Source: Scolanthus callimorphus (lineage: Eukaryota > Cnidaria > Anthozoa > Actiniaria > Edwardsiidae). Taken from it: DNA of 64,000 nt. The stretch lies in assembly GCA_033964015.1 (NCBI GenBank), contig CM066925.1, positions 8,912,204 through 8,976,203 on the forward strand. The letters are read 5' to 3'. The notes beneath the pieces were generated by a model that saw nothing but the letters and a program-made list of their open reading frames with translations, was not told where the DNA came from and did no database searches. The position numbers and the translations under genes are program-made. Positions 50,201 to 56,435 of this stretch are shown in pieces; positions within the stretch are counted from its first letter, which is position 1, and the number at the start of each line of letters is the position of its first letter.

Positions 50201-53200
50201 CAAGATAAAACATACTTACGATGACAAATGCCTCAGTTCTTGCAGCCCTCATTTCAATGGGGAAATGCATTTGGTTGTATTTCTCAAGGGCTGCAAACCG
50301 GTGATAAATTAGTGAATCATCAGGCTTCGAGTTGAACTTGTGGTACGTCTTTAAGATATCGGGCATTCTTCTAATCTCGTACCATCCAACTTTCCAATGG
50401 CTATAAACCACTCCATGGAAACTTTGCCAAGAATCTAATGTTGAACATATCAAAAAAGTATACACGCATTTACACATAGCGTAACTAAGCGTCCGTAGAA
50501 TAAAATGAGTAGTACTCACCAATAGCAAAAACGTCTATTCTGCATATCGACAGCCTGACATCGTTCCCCCTCAGCGTGACATTAACCGTGCTTGTCCTAA
50601 AATCCACTGCACATCTTACTGTATACTCCACGTTTTGTACCTCTAGCGCTTTACATTGAATGGTTAAACCGTCACCAGTGTTCGTCCCCAATATGATGTC
50701 AGCGGTATTTAGCTCAGTCGAGTTGCTGAGTTTCGCATTGAAGAACACCGTAACAGTGTGAATATAAACATCACTTGCTAGCTTTGCAGCAAACCATGGC
50801 CTCATTTCCTGTGATATGGAGGGAAATCAAATGAACACACCCATGCTCCTGATAAATTGATGAGCCCTGTCAAGCTGAAAGAACCCTAATAAATAATTCC
50901 ATTTTTTCGATAAAAAAACTCAAAAGAAGTTCAGAATTGCCGTAAAAACCCTTATAAGGGACCAGTGGTTAAGAGCGCATGACTGTAAGTGAAAGCAATT
51001 CATGAGTAATTCGCTATCCAAATCAAATGCAATAGTATGACTTTCAACAACAAACCAATCAGAGAGCAGGGAGACTCACAATCTCTCCTTTTCGCGAGCG
51101 AAGAATGAGCAAAGTTATCACAAGTAATTGTGTAATTGTTTTCTCTATGCGAATTGATTGGCTGAAGGATCAAAGGTCATGTCCACGCCCAATCACAACC
51201 CGAAGCAATCGCAATTACAAAGTAATTTGTTATTACTCACGACAGTCATGTGAAACCGCTCTATTTGAGTCGGATGGGATGGTGGAGGAGAAAAGGTAAA
51301 TGGTGAAAAAAAAATAAAGACCCCCTGCCCTCTTTCTAGGTCATGGATAAAGGGGTAACTCAGAAGGACCTGATTAATAATTTATAGGATAAACAATCGA
51401 ACGAATACATGGCATATGTAGGTTCGTTCTACCGTGAAGCCTATGAATTGTTAATCAGGTCTTTCTGACTCATCCCTTTAAGCAATGACCCCCTTTCTAG
51501 CGTTTGATGTTTTTTTAGTAGCCCCTCTTATATTTATCTCCAAAAGAGTCCATGATTCGAGGATTTGAAGGCCCCCATCCCTAAAGTTTTTATCTCAAAG
51601 CCCCCAATGTTCTACTTGATTTTATTTATGGCTATCCAATTTCTCCTCTATCATCCCCTCCGACTTATGACCGGTCCCTAAAATTGACTCCCAAATCTCT
51701 GCTTTGACGTGCAAAATTTGGATGTCCAATACCATCAGTGTTTAGATACTTCAAGTAGCTACATTATTGTCTTGAAAACATTAAACCTGGACTTTATTTA
51801 CACACGGTACAGATATCAGTTATACAAATAGCTACTTTTTAAATTTCAACGTGTTGATCCCGCAAATCGTAGGGGTTGGTACCAAAATGAAACATTTTAA
51901 ATGAAATATTTCAATCGCGGGGCCCAAATTAATGAAAGAACGTAACTCTTGTGTGGAATCTGCAATAATATCTTCTATGTCTGAGGTTTTATTGTTGTTC
52001 CTTTTTCTCAACGTGCCAAATTCAGATAGTTTTTTCTTTCAAGAAATCATTGATGAAATTAAACGGGAAAGAAATTGAAAGCAATTTGCCAAAAACGTTG
52101 GTAATGGAATTAATTCTATAGAGACTACAAATTGTGTGTGCGCAGATGCGCTCAAATTTAAAACTAGTGTACATAGAGGAGACAAATGTAACAAAAGAGG
52201 CTTTGTGGCTGAATAGATTCAGTTTTTAGAATTTTCCTAGAGATTAAATGGATATTTACTGAGTAAATAAACATGGTATTTTTTACTTTGAGTTACGCCA
52301 CATTATTGGACCAAGCAGGCTTAAAACTGTTGCTTTTGTAGATGTTGCGCAGATGCACTCAAAATTAAAACCAGTGTACATAAGAGACACTGTACGAAAG
52401 AGGCTGTCAATAGGTTCAGTTTTCATTTTTCCTCGAGGACTTAATGGATATTTGCTGTGTAAATAAAAAATGGTATTTTTTCAAAGTCAAACAAGCTTAC
52501 TGTAATGATCTCAAACTCATTTCGATAATTCATCGAACTTAAACAAAGAAAACCATGTGCGCATAGGTTGGAAAAGGCGGCCTTAATTTGCAATTCCTTC
52601 TTTTTCTCGACATTAAATGGTTCTTTTTCATCAATATTTCGAAACACCTCGAAGCCGGCTAAAAAACCTCGGGTTTGCCATGTTTTTTCAAACCACCTCT
52701 CAGTGTTTGATATATTGTAGGTTAATCCATTACCTGATTAGGGAATTCCACACTAAATCTCACGCGATATCGCCCGCTCGCGCAGCGACAAGGGCGATAT
52801 CGATTTTTCGCGTGAGATTTAGTGTGGAATTCCTGAGTCGGGCAATGAAATTTCTTTGAAATCCCATACCGGAGTTTTTATTGATTTAACAATTTACAAA
52901 AAGGGCTTTAGGAAGCCATTGCCAAACTGTTTCATTTTCAGGAAAATGCAACTTAAAAATCTTGCTAGCGAAGCGTTTACGAAAAGGCGTTTCATCTGTT
53001 TGACAGAGTTTAAACCTTTAGAAAGTAATTGTTCTCGCTTTGTACTTTTGCAGCCATGTAATTCCGCAAAAAAAACTCTCTCGATTTCAGCCAATCAGCA
53101 CGCGAGATAGAGTCATAGCATGGGATTCTACATGAAACGTGTCCTGTCTCGTGTTTGATATAACATAACTTGGGATCTCGGCAACATGCATCACAATTTG

Positions 53201-56200
53201 TATGAAAATCAGCAGTCTTGCCAATAAAACTTACCTGCATTACATATTAGGCGGATATTTAACCATTATCCTGCGAGATTGCGCAGAATATCGTCTGATA
53301 CTTAGCCGACGAGGGACGAAGTCCCGAGTTGGCTAAAATCAGACGATGTTCTGCAAAATCGAGCAAGATAATGGTTTTGTTATTCAGCACATCGATAGCA
53401 CAAAACCCCCGAAAAAAAAGACTTTTGTGTATTATTTACGAGCTTAAAACATCATATTTTCCTCAGAGACGGATATCGCAGGATAGCTGTCATGTACAGA
53501 AGACAGCTATTGGCGCTCCAATGACCATATTTGGGCAGTGCATTGATGTGCTGAATAATAACAAGGGAGATAAGTGTGTAGGGAAAAAGACATTCAAATA
53601 AACCGTTAAACAGCCCTTCTGAAAATATCATTTGCCAACATTACCCGCTCTGTGATGAAGCACCCGTCAAGACTTTCAGTGAGCACAGCTTCCGGAGGGG
53701 CGCTGTATGTACCCATACTTGAAAATTCGGTTTTGTTTAAGAATCCAACTGCAACTAGTACATAGATAGGGAGACGACAATTAAGAATGTTCAGCAAGGA
53801 TCCCCATTTAACAATTAGACTACGAGTTCGAGTATTCTATGAGTTAAAATTGAACTTCAACCGACACCGCATATCTTATTCATTTTAGTATCATCCAACT
53901 AGTGGACTATTGCCAATGCTGCATTCTGATTGGCTACGCTACTAGGGGACTATTATCAATAGACCTCTAGTAGCGAAAGCGCCGATTTTGAACAGGAAAA
54001 GCCAATGGCGGCCGCTTCTCGTTTTGTCGAGATTTCTGGTGATTTTTTAAAACAATTTTTCACTTTTTTTGACCAACTAGTTGGGTGATACTAAAACAAT
54101 TAGACCTCTCGCCCTCAAGGGCCACGGGTCAATAGCCCCTTTCGAGCTCGAGGTCTAATTGTTAATAAGCCAGAGTTTGTGGCATCGTGACACTGCGCTG
54201 ATGCTAATGTTGGGGTTGCTACAGTGAAGAGCATTTATAATTCGAATGCCAATCTCAAGTTCCTTTTTGCACAAAAGGCTCCTGCATAACAGGGCACACC
54301 CAGGTGCATGTCAAATGAAACGTATTTTTTAATTAAGCAATAATAGTACTTTCCGTGTGCTCTCTGCTTTCTTACAAACACGAGGGGGATGTTGAGAGAA
54401 CTGATCAAAACTTGAAAGACACGAGCCGAAGGCGAGTGTCTTTCAAGTTTTATCAGTTCGACCAACATTCCCCGAGTGTTTGTAAGAAACCAGAGAGCAC
54501 GCAGAAAGTATTTTTATTGCTATTAGAAAATAACATACACACGCGCGACAGCGTTGCGTGACAATCGTGTTTCTCAGGTCTCTTACAAACACGCTTTTTA
54601 ACCAATCAGAATGCGCACATTCACAATACAACATAGGTGTTATTTTCTAAACATTTTTGAAACATGCAATATTGTCAACAAAGTTTAAAACAGTGAAGAA
54701 AGAAAATATTTAAATGATTTTAGTACGCATCCGCGTACTTTGCGAATTTCGTAGGGCAAATCCTTTTCTTGGTTTCCACGTGACGTCATGAAATTCTAAC
54801 TTCAAAACTTAAAACTCTACAGAGACGAACAATTGTTTACAACTCATCCGGGCGAGCCTTCACACAAAGTTTCATATTTTTGTCATTCTTATTTTGATTT
54901 TCTAATATTAATTATGCACCACCTCTGCATCCTATCTCGCTTTTTTCGTACTTTTATTTTATTTTGCTTTGTTTGTATACTCGTCGTGAAGTCTTCCCTG
55001 TGCTTTTTCCCTCTGCAACACACAATCTATAGTACCATAAGTGTTCCCTTTTCTCTCCGATACATACATTACAATTTTTCCAATCTTAAGCGCACCCTAG
55101 CTCGATTAGTCTAGTGCTACTCTAGGTTGCCTGTACAAACTATTTTATGTCAGATTTTGCACCTATAAACTAACCTGCCTGCCTTACCTTAACTATCTTT
55201 TTTATAACCAAATGTAAACTGCAAAGTACAAAATAAAGATTGTTGTTGTTGTTGAGTCACGCAACACGAGTCACGTATTTCAAAGAGCCGATTCGTACAC
55301 TATTTCTCTAAATTCACTTTGTTCTTTAGTTTGAAAGGATCCATCATTTAACTAAGTTGTTACTGAAACATGTAGATAACATCTTGGTCCATATTCTTGG
55401 TATTTGTAGGCATTTAAGAAGGTTGGTAATTTGGCGGCCATGTTTGTGCCCCCAGCAGGAGCACAATCATGGCGGCGGCATACTTTTACTACAACAAATC
55501 GCATGCGTTCAAACACTTATATCTCGGTCGGGAAAAAAACGCATGAATTTTTCTCCAAACATTATTTTATATCTTCTTTACACTTATGGGGTTTATTTGG
55601 CATCCAGGGCAAGAGTTCAGGAGATAGTTTTAGTCACGTGACATGTGAAAGCCAAGAATAGGAGTGATAAGTAATTGCGAATTATCGCCAGCGATAATGG
55701 AAGAAGTTATCATGCTCGAACTCGTCACAAAACTGATTAAGCGTCTTTGAAATGGCATGGGTGCAAACGGTTGGGGGCAACATAAATTGGAGATTTTAAA
55801 TGGCCACTTCAGTGGCGTTTAATTATTAAACCAACATCGATTATAACCGAGTTTGGATACGCCACCCGCCACACCATGAAGGCAACTGCTGTATTTCTCA
55901 CATTACGTACCTGAGGGATATCCGCAGCTCAGGCCCCACAAGAACGTATACCTGTACGGGTAATAGGGATATTCGTGTGTGCATTCGAATAGCGAAGATT
56001 CGTTGCCATAACAACGTACAATAAACATCAATGCGTCTGGGCGTGGCCACTCATAGTACGAAAATATTCTCCCGTGTCCGCGCCACCCAAGCATTTTGCA
56101 GCAAATCTCGGCGATCACATTGAACTGGCAAACTGATCGGCTGGATTTACATCCAATACCACCCCATCGACCGTTCACAAAGACCTCTACATCTCCTCGG

Positions 56201-56231
56201 TTTGGTGCCCCGCCATTTATTAACCGTATTC
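22245..56231 (-). CDS. Giant mosaic LRR-type GPCR (GRL101-like), 36 exons, 5' end missing
   Basis: I joined 36 minus-strand exons by GT/AG sites and reading phase: 6,554 nt forming one frame of about 2,184 residues with a single stop. Approximate order by residue: SRCR 1-107, fucolectin-like 108-240, PA14 240-412, unrecognised 412-522, MAM 522-681, LDLa x3 681-793, MAM 793-960, MAM 960-1110, D8C 1110-1238, pentraxin 1238-1417, partial MAM 1417-1541, CUB 1541-1656, LRR N-cap and six LRRs 1656-1837, Cys hinge and 7TM 1837-2184. The LRR-hinge-7TM core is that of LGR/relaxin-receptor-like GRL101 proteins, which signal through G proteins at the plasma membrane; the ectodomain modules bind glycans or proteins in other families. 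The ligand is unknown. Start codon and signal peptide were not found, so the protein is N-terminally incomplete. Two neighbouring genes read as one cannot be excluded without a transcript, but the phases support one message. Confidence 0.75.
23896..23965 (+). mobile_element. Retroposon 3' tail in receptor intron
   Basis: TGTAAAGCGCCATAGAG...ATGGCGCTATATAAAT followed by (TTA)n is the same tail type as 19440-19635. It lies in the intron before the 7TM exon. Confidence 0.55.
24364..24726. mobile_element. Element D (GGGGCGTTCCTCT ends), copy 1
   Basis: The left end TAGGGGCGTTCCTCTGATAT and right end GAGGGACGCCCCTATTTATG are inverted, and GACAGACCTAGTTATTTTTA is mirrored by GTAGGTCTGTC. Copies at 34475-35128 and 38278-38640 lie in other receptor introns. 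Confidence 0.65.
24727..25060 (-). other. GC-richer block of unknown nature
   Basis: In the 24772-24963 interval a minus-strand frame reads [20 protein letters not shown] and later [20 protein letters not shown]. It lacks splice sites that would fit the receptor and may be a retroelement or gene remnant. Not recognised. Confidence 0.25.
25177..28389 (-). CDS. Six leucine-rich repeats, one 72 bp exon each
   Basis: Exons 28318-28389, 27928-27999, 26768-26839, 26252-26323, 25706-25777 and 25177-25248 are each exactly 72 bp, start by completing a codon with one base and end with two bases, so every intron is phase 2. Each encodes one 24-residue repeat, for example [18 protein letters not shown] and [18 protein letters not shown]. 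Such an arrangement allows repeats to be gained or lost without a frameshift. The first repeat is the most degenerate. Confidence 0.88.
27276..27384. mobile_element. MITE F (TTTCTGCAGAAAC ends), short copy
   Basis: GATTTCTGCAGAAACACG...TTTTCATGGGAAAAT is mirrored by TTTCCCATGAATGGG...CTGCAGAAGTTTC. Larger relatives are at 30145-30310 and 48179-48338. Confidence 0.6.
27483..27740. mobile_element. TA-flanked MITE G (GAGCGGATTTCACATGACTG), copy 1
   Basis: TIRs GAGCGGATTTCACATGACTG and CAGTCATGTGAAATCCGCTC, flanked by TA as for Tc1/mariner elements. The interior repeats GATTGGCTGA/CAGCCAATC motifs. Copies are at 42949-43195 and 50969-51263, all in receptor introns. Confidence 0.75.
28731..28842 (-). 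CDS. LRR N-terminal cap exon
   Basis: CPPDCQC followed by [17 protein letters not shown] is the Cys-rich cap that precedes LRR arrays. The acceptor GATCTTTTCCAG and donor AT|GTAATA are clear. Phase 1 in, phase 2 out. Confidence 0.85.
29452..30618 (-). CDS. CUB domain (two exons)
   Basis: Exons 30381-30618 and 29452-29558. The first has [20 protein letters not shown] and [12 protein letters not shown] plus [11 protein letters not shown] and RIGRYCG; the second has [20 protein letters not shown]. The internal intron is phase 2 and the outer ones phase 1. CUB domains mediate protein or carbohydrate contacts in extracellular proteins. A MITE at 30145-30310 and degenerate repeats lie in the intron between. 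Confidence 0.9.
29655..29800. repeat. Degenerate minisatellite GGAATTTCCACAGGG
   Basis: The motif GGAA(T/C)TTCCACAGG and variants recur four to five times at about 33 bp spacing within the CUB intron. Confidence 0.6.
30145..30310. mobile_element. MITE F, copy 2
   Basis: TTCTACAGAAACCCATCCAT...AAAAAGCTGAACTTCCC is mirrored by CAGCTTTTCCCATGGATGGG...TGCTGAAATTC. It lies in the intron within the CUB domain. Confidence 0.65.
30716..30910 (+). repeat. Dispersed repeat (copy 2 of 3)
   Basis: ACTTCAGTGGGTCGAAATTGATTGC-like order, AAAATCGCCAATCGC and GTAGCAATGCATATGGTGG match parts of 6905-7110 and 61725-61865. Confidence 0.45.
31272..32241 (-). CDS. MAM domain lacking its first exon
   Basis: Exons 31976-32241 ([27 protein letters not shown]) and 31272-31377 ([18 protein letters not shown], Cys after) match the second and third exons of the other MAM copies, with the same phases (1-0, 0-1). 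The first MAM exon, with the CxFE...CxW motif, was not found; the upstream 900 bp is a cluster of repeats. The phase still joins to the pentraxin exon at 33194. Confidence 0.7.
31523..31690. mobile_element. MITE with AGTGGTTTTCATCCGACTG ends
   Basis: AAAGTGGTTTTCATCCGACT near 31526 is the inverse of CAGTCGGATGAAAACCACT near 31685. About 160 bp long, non-coding, in the MAM intron. Confidence 0.7.
32255..32960. repeat. Cluster of GGGAGGCTCTG repeats
   Basis: GCAAGGGAGGCTCTGGTGAC, its inverse CACCAGAGCCTCCCCCGCGA and GCGAGGGAGGCTCTGCCGGT, each with nearby TTGATTGGCTGA and CGCATGCGC-like motifs, show at least three copies of one repeat. They fill the space where the first exon of a MAM domain is missing. 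Confidence 0.6.
33194..35418 (-). CDS. Pentraxin domain (three exons)
   Basis: Exons 35235-35418, 34255-34376 and 33194-33424. Motifs in order: [43 protein letters not shown] and [10 protein letters not shown]. These match the pentraxin/LamG-like lectin fold (CTW, W.H.C.TW, LW..VL, GN..SW). The 34 kb exon may start 3 nt earlier (34379). Element C sits in one intron. Confidence 0.8.
33676..34214. mobile_element. Element C, copy 2
   Basis: TCCGCTACGGTAGAATTCGT with CTACCTTCGCGTCT and, at the right, CATCTACCGTAGCGGATGAT. The left end is internally duplicated (33715 and 33833). It lies in a pentraxin intron and ends 41 bp from the exon at 34255. Confidence 0.65.
34475..35128. mobile_element. Element D copy 2 with nested inverted repeat
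   Basis: TATATAGGGGCGTTCCTTTG on the left and AACGCTCCTATCTATGAGCC on the right. Inside, GAAATCGGCTAGCGGTATTT and AACACCGTTAGCCGAATTGG are a second inverted pair, also found at 39761-39976. Confidence 0.6.
35828..35911 (-). repeat. 12 bp tandem array resembling 5' splice donors
   Basis: The plus-strand unit is TTTTACATACC, with about seven copies. In gene sense it reads AAAAGGTATGT over and over, each a fair match to the AG|GTATGT donor consensus. It lies in the intron between the D8C and pentraxin exons. Confidence 0.8.
36565..36948 (-). CDS. D8C (uromodulin/OIT3-type) domain exon
   Basis: A single 384 nt exon, phase 1 at both ends. It carries [61 protein letters not shown] and [16 protein letters not shown]. 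This is the eight-cysteine D8C domain known from uromodulin, GP2 and OIT3, secreted or GPI-anchored proteins. Its presence in a 7TM receptor is unusual. Confidence 0.88.
37428..39113 (-). CDS. MAM domain 3 (three exons)
   Basis: Exons 39012-39113 ([19 protein letters not shown]), 37955-38211 ([19 protein letters not shown]) and 37428-37518 ([23 protein letters not shown]). Introns are phase 1, 1, 0, 1 as in the other complete copies. MAM domains mediate homophilic adhesion in receptor phosphatases, meprins and neuropilins. Confidence 0.88.
37800..37935. repeat. AAGCAA / AAATAAAT low-complexity DNA
   Basis: AAGCAAAGG(CA)AGCA-type and ACCAACCAACC followed by (AAAT)n, ending about 20 bp before a MAM exon donor. 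Confidence 0.7.
38278..38640. mobile_element. Element D copy 3 with inverted CACGTG core
   Basis: AATAGGGCGTTCCTCTCTGT begins it. Inside, TGTCCCATTTCAGATCACGT and ACGTGATCTGAAATGGGAC form an inverted pair (38478 and 38587). Confidence 0.6.
39266..40921 (-). CDS. MAM domain 2 (three exons)
   Basis: Exons 40778-40921 ([23 protein letters not shown]), 39469-39719 ([35 protein letters not shown]) and 39266-39371 ([17 protein letters not shown]). Phase pattern 1-1, 1-0, 0-1. A repeat element starts 10 bp upstream of the first acceptor. Confidence 0.88.
39761..39976. mobile_element. MITE E with AATCAGCTAACAGTG ends
   Basis: ACAAAATCAGCTAACAGTG and AACACCATTGGCCGATTTGG are imperfect inverted ends, and GCCACCCAATGCAG pairs with CTGAATTGGGTGGC. 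The matching unit in element D copy 2 suggests insertion of one into the other. Confidence 0.55.
40542..40707. mobile_element. MITE with GGGGTGGACC ends, diverged copy
   Basis: It shares ATCA(G/T)GTTGTGCAA, GGAATTTAT, GGAAGGATTGGCC and the final GGTCCACCCCTTA with 4370-4594. It ends about 70 bp from MAM 2 exon 1. Confidence 0.6.
40931..41316. mobile_element. MITE with GGGATCAACGGTGATGAGAG ends
   Basis: GGGATCAACGGCGATGAGAG opens and CATCACCGTTTGATCCC closes the element, with dense repeats of CTCTCATCA/TGATGAGAG inside (arms of about 45-60 bp). Its left end is 10 bp from the exon 40778-40921. Confidence 0.75.
41879..41953 (+). tRNA. tRNA-like sequence, probably SINE head or pseudogene
   Basis: ATCTCAGCTGGTAGAGCA resembles the A box/D arm and GGTTCGAATCC is a perfect B box/T loop. 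GGTCGTGGG and CCCTCTCG frame the T stem, and TTTTTT follows at 41958. But the acceptor stem has two mismatches and the anticodon loop between TCGGA and TCCGG is 8 nt without T33. The following CTTTCTCCGCTTACTAGGGC suggests a tRNA-derived SINE body. Confidence 0.5.
42597..43467 (-). CDS. Three LDL-receptor class A repeats (two exons)
   Basis: Exon 43243-43467 encodes two repeats: [13 protein letters not shown] with [10 protein letters not shown], then [11 protein letters not shown] with [13 protein letters not shown]. Exon 42597-42707 encodes a third, [14 protein letters not shown]. The first two have calcium-binding acidic clusters; the third has [10 protein letters not shown] and lacks DGSDE, so it may not bind calcium. 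Phase 1 at all borders. Confidence 0.9.
42949..43195. mobile_element. TA-flanked MITE G, copy 2
   Basis: TATAGAGCAGATTTCACATG and CATCTGAAATCCGCTCTATA; repeated AGCCAATGAG motifs inside. It ends about 48 bp from the LDLa exon at 43243. Confidence 0.7.
43747..43884. mobile_element. MITE with GGGGTGGACC ends, third copy
   Basis: AGTAGACCATTAGACCATTG and ACTCCACCCCATAAG are degenerate ends; GCCACCCCTCCTCCAATTTT matches the inner part of 4370-4594. Confidence 0.5.
44175..46030 (-). CDS. MAM domain 1 (three exons)
   Basis: Exons 45911-46030 ([15 protein letters not shown]), 45301-45548 ([34 protein letters not shown]) and 44175-44283 ([22 protein letters not shown]). For the first exon the donor G|GTATGT at 45911 keeps the phase; the nearer GTAAAT would not. 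Confidence 0.82.
44473..44596. mobile_element. Short MITE with TTAA flanks
   Basis: TTAAAGGACCATCACCAACC and GGTTGGTGATGGGCCTTTAA are inverted ends with TTAA at each side; the total is about 124 bp. Confidence 0.65.
46096..47310 (-). CDS. Unrecognised ectodomain segment (three exons)
   Basis: Exons 47233-47310 ([17 protein letters not shown]), 46936-47111 ([29 protein letters not shown]) and 46096-46171 ([16 protein letters not shown]). Phases 1-1, 1-0, 0-1 mirror the MAM copies. About 110 residues with a CC...C..C cluster lie between PA14 and MAM 1. I do not recognise the fold; the phase pattern suggests a strongly diverged MAM-like or jelly-roll module, which is inference. Confidence 0.6.
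46486..46716. mobile_element. MITE A, copy in receptor intron
   Basis: TTAAAGAGCCCGTGTCAGCC to GGCTGACACAGGATCTTTAA with TTAA at both ends. Confidence 0.75.
47320..48170. other. Intron DNA without recognised feature
   Basis: It lies between unrecognised-segment exon 1 and the PA14 third exon. Apart from an A14 run near 47682 nothing stands out. Confidence 0.3.
48179..48338. mobile_element. MITE F, copy 3
   Basis: GGAATTTCTGCAGAAACCTA...AAAATGCTGAATTTCCCATG is mirrored by AGCTTTTCCCAGGAATGGG...GCAGAAGTTCC. Confidence 0.65.
48466..50434 (-). CDS. PA14 domain (three exons)
   Basis: Exons 50220-50434 ([20 protein letters not shown]), 49273-49430 ([18 protein letters not shown]) and 48466-48608 ([20 protein letters not shown]). 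The Y-T-F...VWL core and the late [14 protein letters not shown] strand fit PA14, a beta-barrel that binds glycans in adhesins and fibrocystin-like proteins. The second exon needs the acceptor TGTTCAG at 49431 to stay in phase. Confidence 0.72.
48786..48850 (-). mobile_element. Retroposon 3' tail, reversed
   Basis: ATTTATATCGCGCCGGCTAC with an upstream (AAT)n run is the reverse form of the AAGCGC...GCGCTATATAAAT tail. Confidence 0.45.
49566..49680. repeat. Inverted repeat GAGGTGATTAATAATTCAT (copy 1)
   Basis: GGAGGTGATTAATAATTCAT is answered by ATGAATTATTAATCACCTCC. The related unit is 51356-51480; both contain TTCACGGTAGAACGAACC or its inverse. Confidence 0.65.
49845..50025 (+). repeat. Direct repeat with TACCTAGGAG
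   Basis: CATTACCTAGGAGAGCGTCC...GTGTAACAGCGAATTG at 49849 recurs as TATTACCTAGGAGCGTCTAT...GTGTAACAGCGAATTG at 49968. Confidence 0.6.
50520..53754 (-). CDS. Fucolectin/F5-8C-like domain (two exons)
   Basis: Exons 53645-53754 ([20 protein letters not shown]) and 50520-50808 ([55 protein letters not shown]). The PWF...L, TVTV and late LSIC..DV motifs follow the eel-fucolectin/tachylectin-4 (FTP) pattern. The fucose-contact residues cannot be judged by eye. The intron between is about 2.8 kb of repeats. Confidence 0.78.
50969..51263. mobile_element. TA-flanked MITE G, copy 3
   Basis: AAGAGCGCATGACTG and CACGACAGTCATGTGAAACC are diverged ends, with GAGTAATT and ATTGGCTGA motifs inside as in the other copies. 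Confidence 0.55.
51356..51480. repeat. Inverted repeat GACCTGATTAATAAT (copy 2)
   Basis: AACTCAGAAGGACCTGATTA is mirrored by TAATCAGGTCTTTCTGACTC, with GGTTCGTTCTACCGTGAAGC in the middle. Confidence 0.65.
52140..52485 (+). repeat. Direct repeat, about 200 bp offset
   Basis: GCGCAGATGC(G/A)CTCAAA, CTAGTGTACATA/CCAGTGTACATA, GAGGCT, TGGATATTT and AAATGGTATTTTTT blocks occur twice (from 52141 and 52348). Confidence 0.6.
52741..52833. repeat. Near-palindromic foldback element
   Basis: GGAATTCCACACTAAATCTC and GAGATTTAGTGTGGAATTCC flank GCGATATCGCCC and its complement; the loop is GCTCGCGCAGCGACAA. Confidence 0.8.
53244..53562. repeat. Foldback element with CGTCTGAT arms
   Basis: AACCATTATCCTGCGAGATT...ATCGTCTGATACTTAGCC is mirrored by GGCTAAAATCAGACGATGTT...GATAATGGTTT; an outer pair TTCAGCACATCGAT / ATTGATGTGCTGAATAA extends it. 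It lies just before the fucolectin exon at 53645 (53562 is 83 bp away). Confidence 0.65.
53880..54165. repeat. Foldback element with ACTAGTTGGGTGATAC
   Basis: GTATCATCCAACTAGTGG pairs with CCAACTAGTTGGGTGATAC, and AATTAGACCTCTCGCCCTC pairs with GAGCTCGAGGTCTAATT. Confidence 0.6.
54350..54600. repeat. Foldback element around GTGTCTTTCAAGTTTT
   Basis: GTGCTCTCTGCTTTCTTACA...AAAACTTGAAAGACACGAGC is mirrored by CTCGTGTCTTTCAAG-like sequence and ACCAGAGAGCAC; GTTTGTAAGA is repeated at 54480 and, inverted, at 54580. Confidence 0.65.
54830..55257 (+). mobile_element. Possible retroposon 3' end with (TTG)n tail
   Basis: A T-rich 3' region carries a polyadenylation-like AATAAA at about 55232 followed by GATTGTTGTTGTTGTTG, as in truncated non-LTR elements. 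The upstream frame is hydrophobic and unrecognised. Confidence 0.4.
55911..56231 (-). CDS. SRCR domain exon
   Basis: [51 protein letters not shown] and GLSCGYPS give a typical scavenger-receptor Cys-rich domain on one exon. The acceptor CGCTTCTTAG and donor CAG|GTACGT are both phase 1. It is the most N-terminal domain I can join. Confidence 0.92.
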
Positions 56232-56304
56232 CTAAGAAGCGAATACATTTTGTCAAACATTTTTTATACTAAGGCTGCGCGCGCGCTCATTTTGTTTTTA
56301 TTTT

Positions 56305-56435
56305 CGTGGTATTTCCTCTTATATACCACCGAATGACGTAATAAAGTGGTCAAAATGTAACTGCGGACCCACTCGGCTGCGCCTCTCGTGAGTCCACAAC
56401 ATTTTGGCCACTTTATACCACGGAAAATCAGAGGA
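56305..56435. repeat. Near-palindromic foldback element
   Basis: CGTGGTATTTCCTCTTATAT...AATAAAGTGGTCAAAATGT is mirrored by ACATTTTGGCCACTTTAT...CCACGG. Confidence 0.65.
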
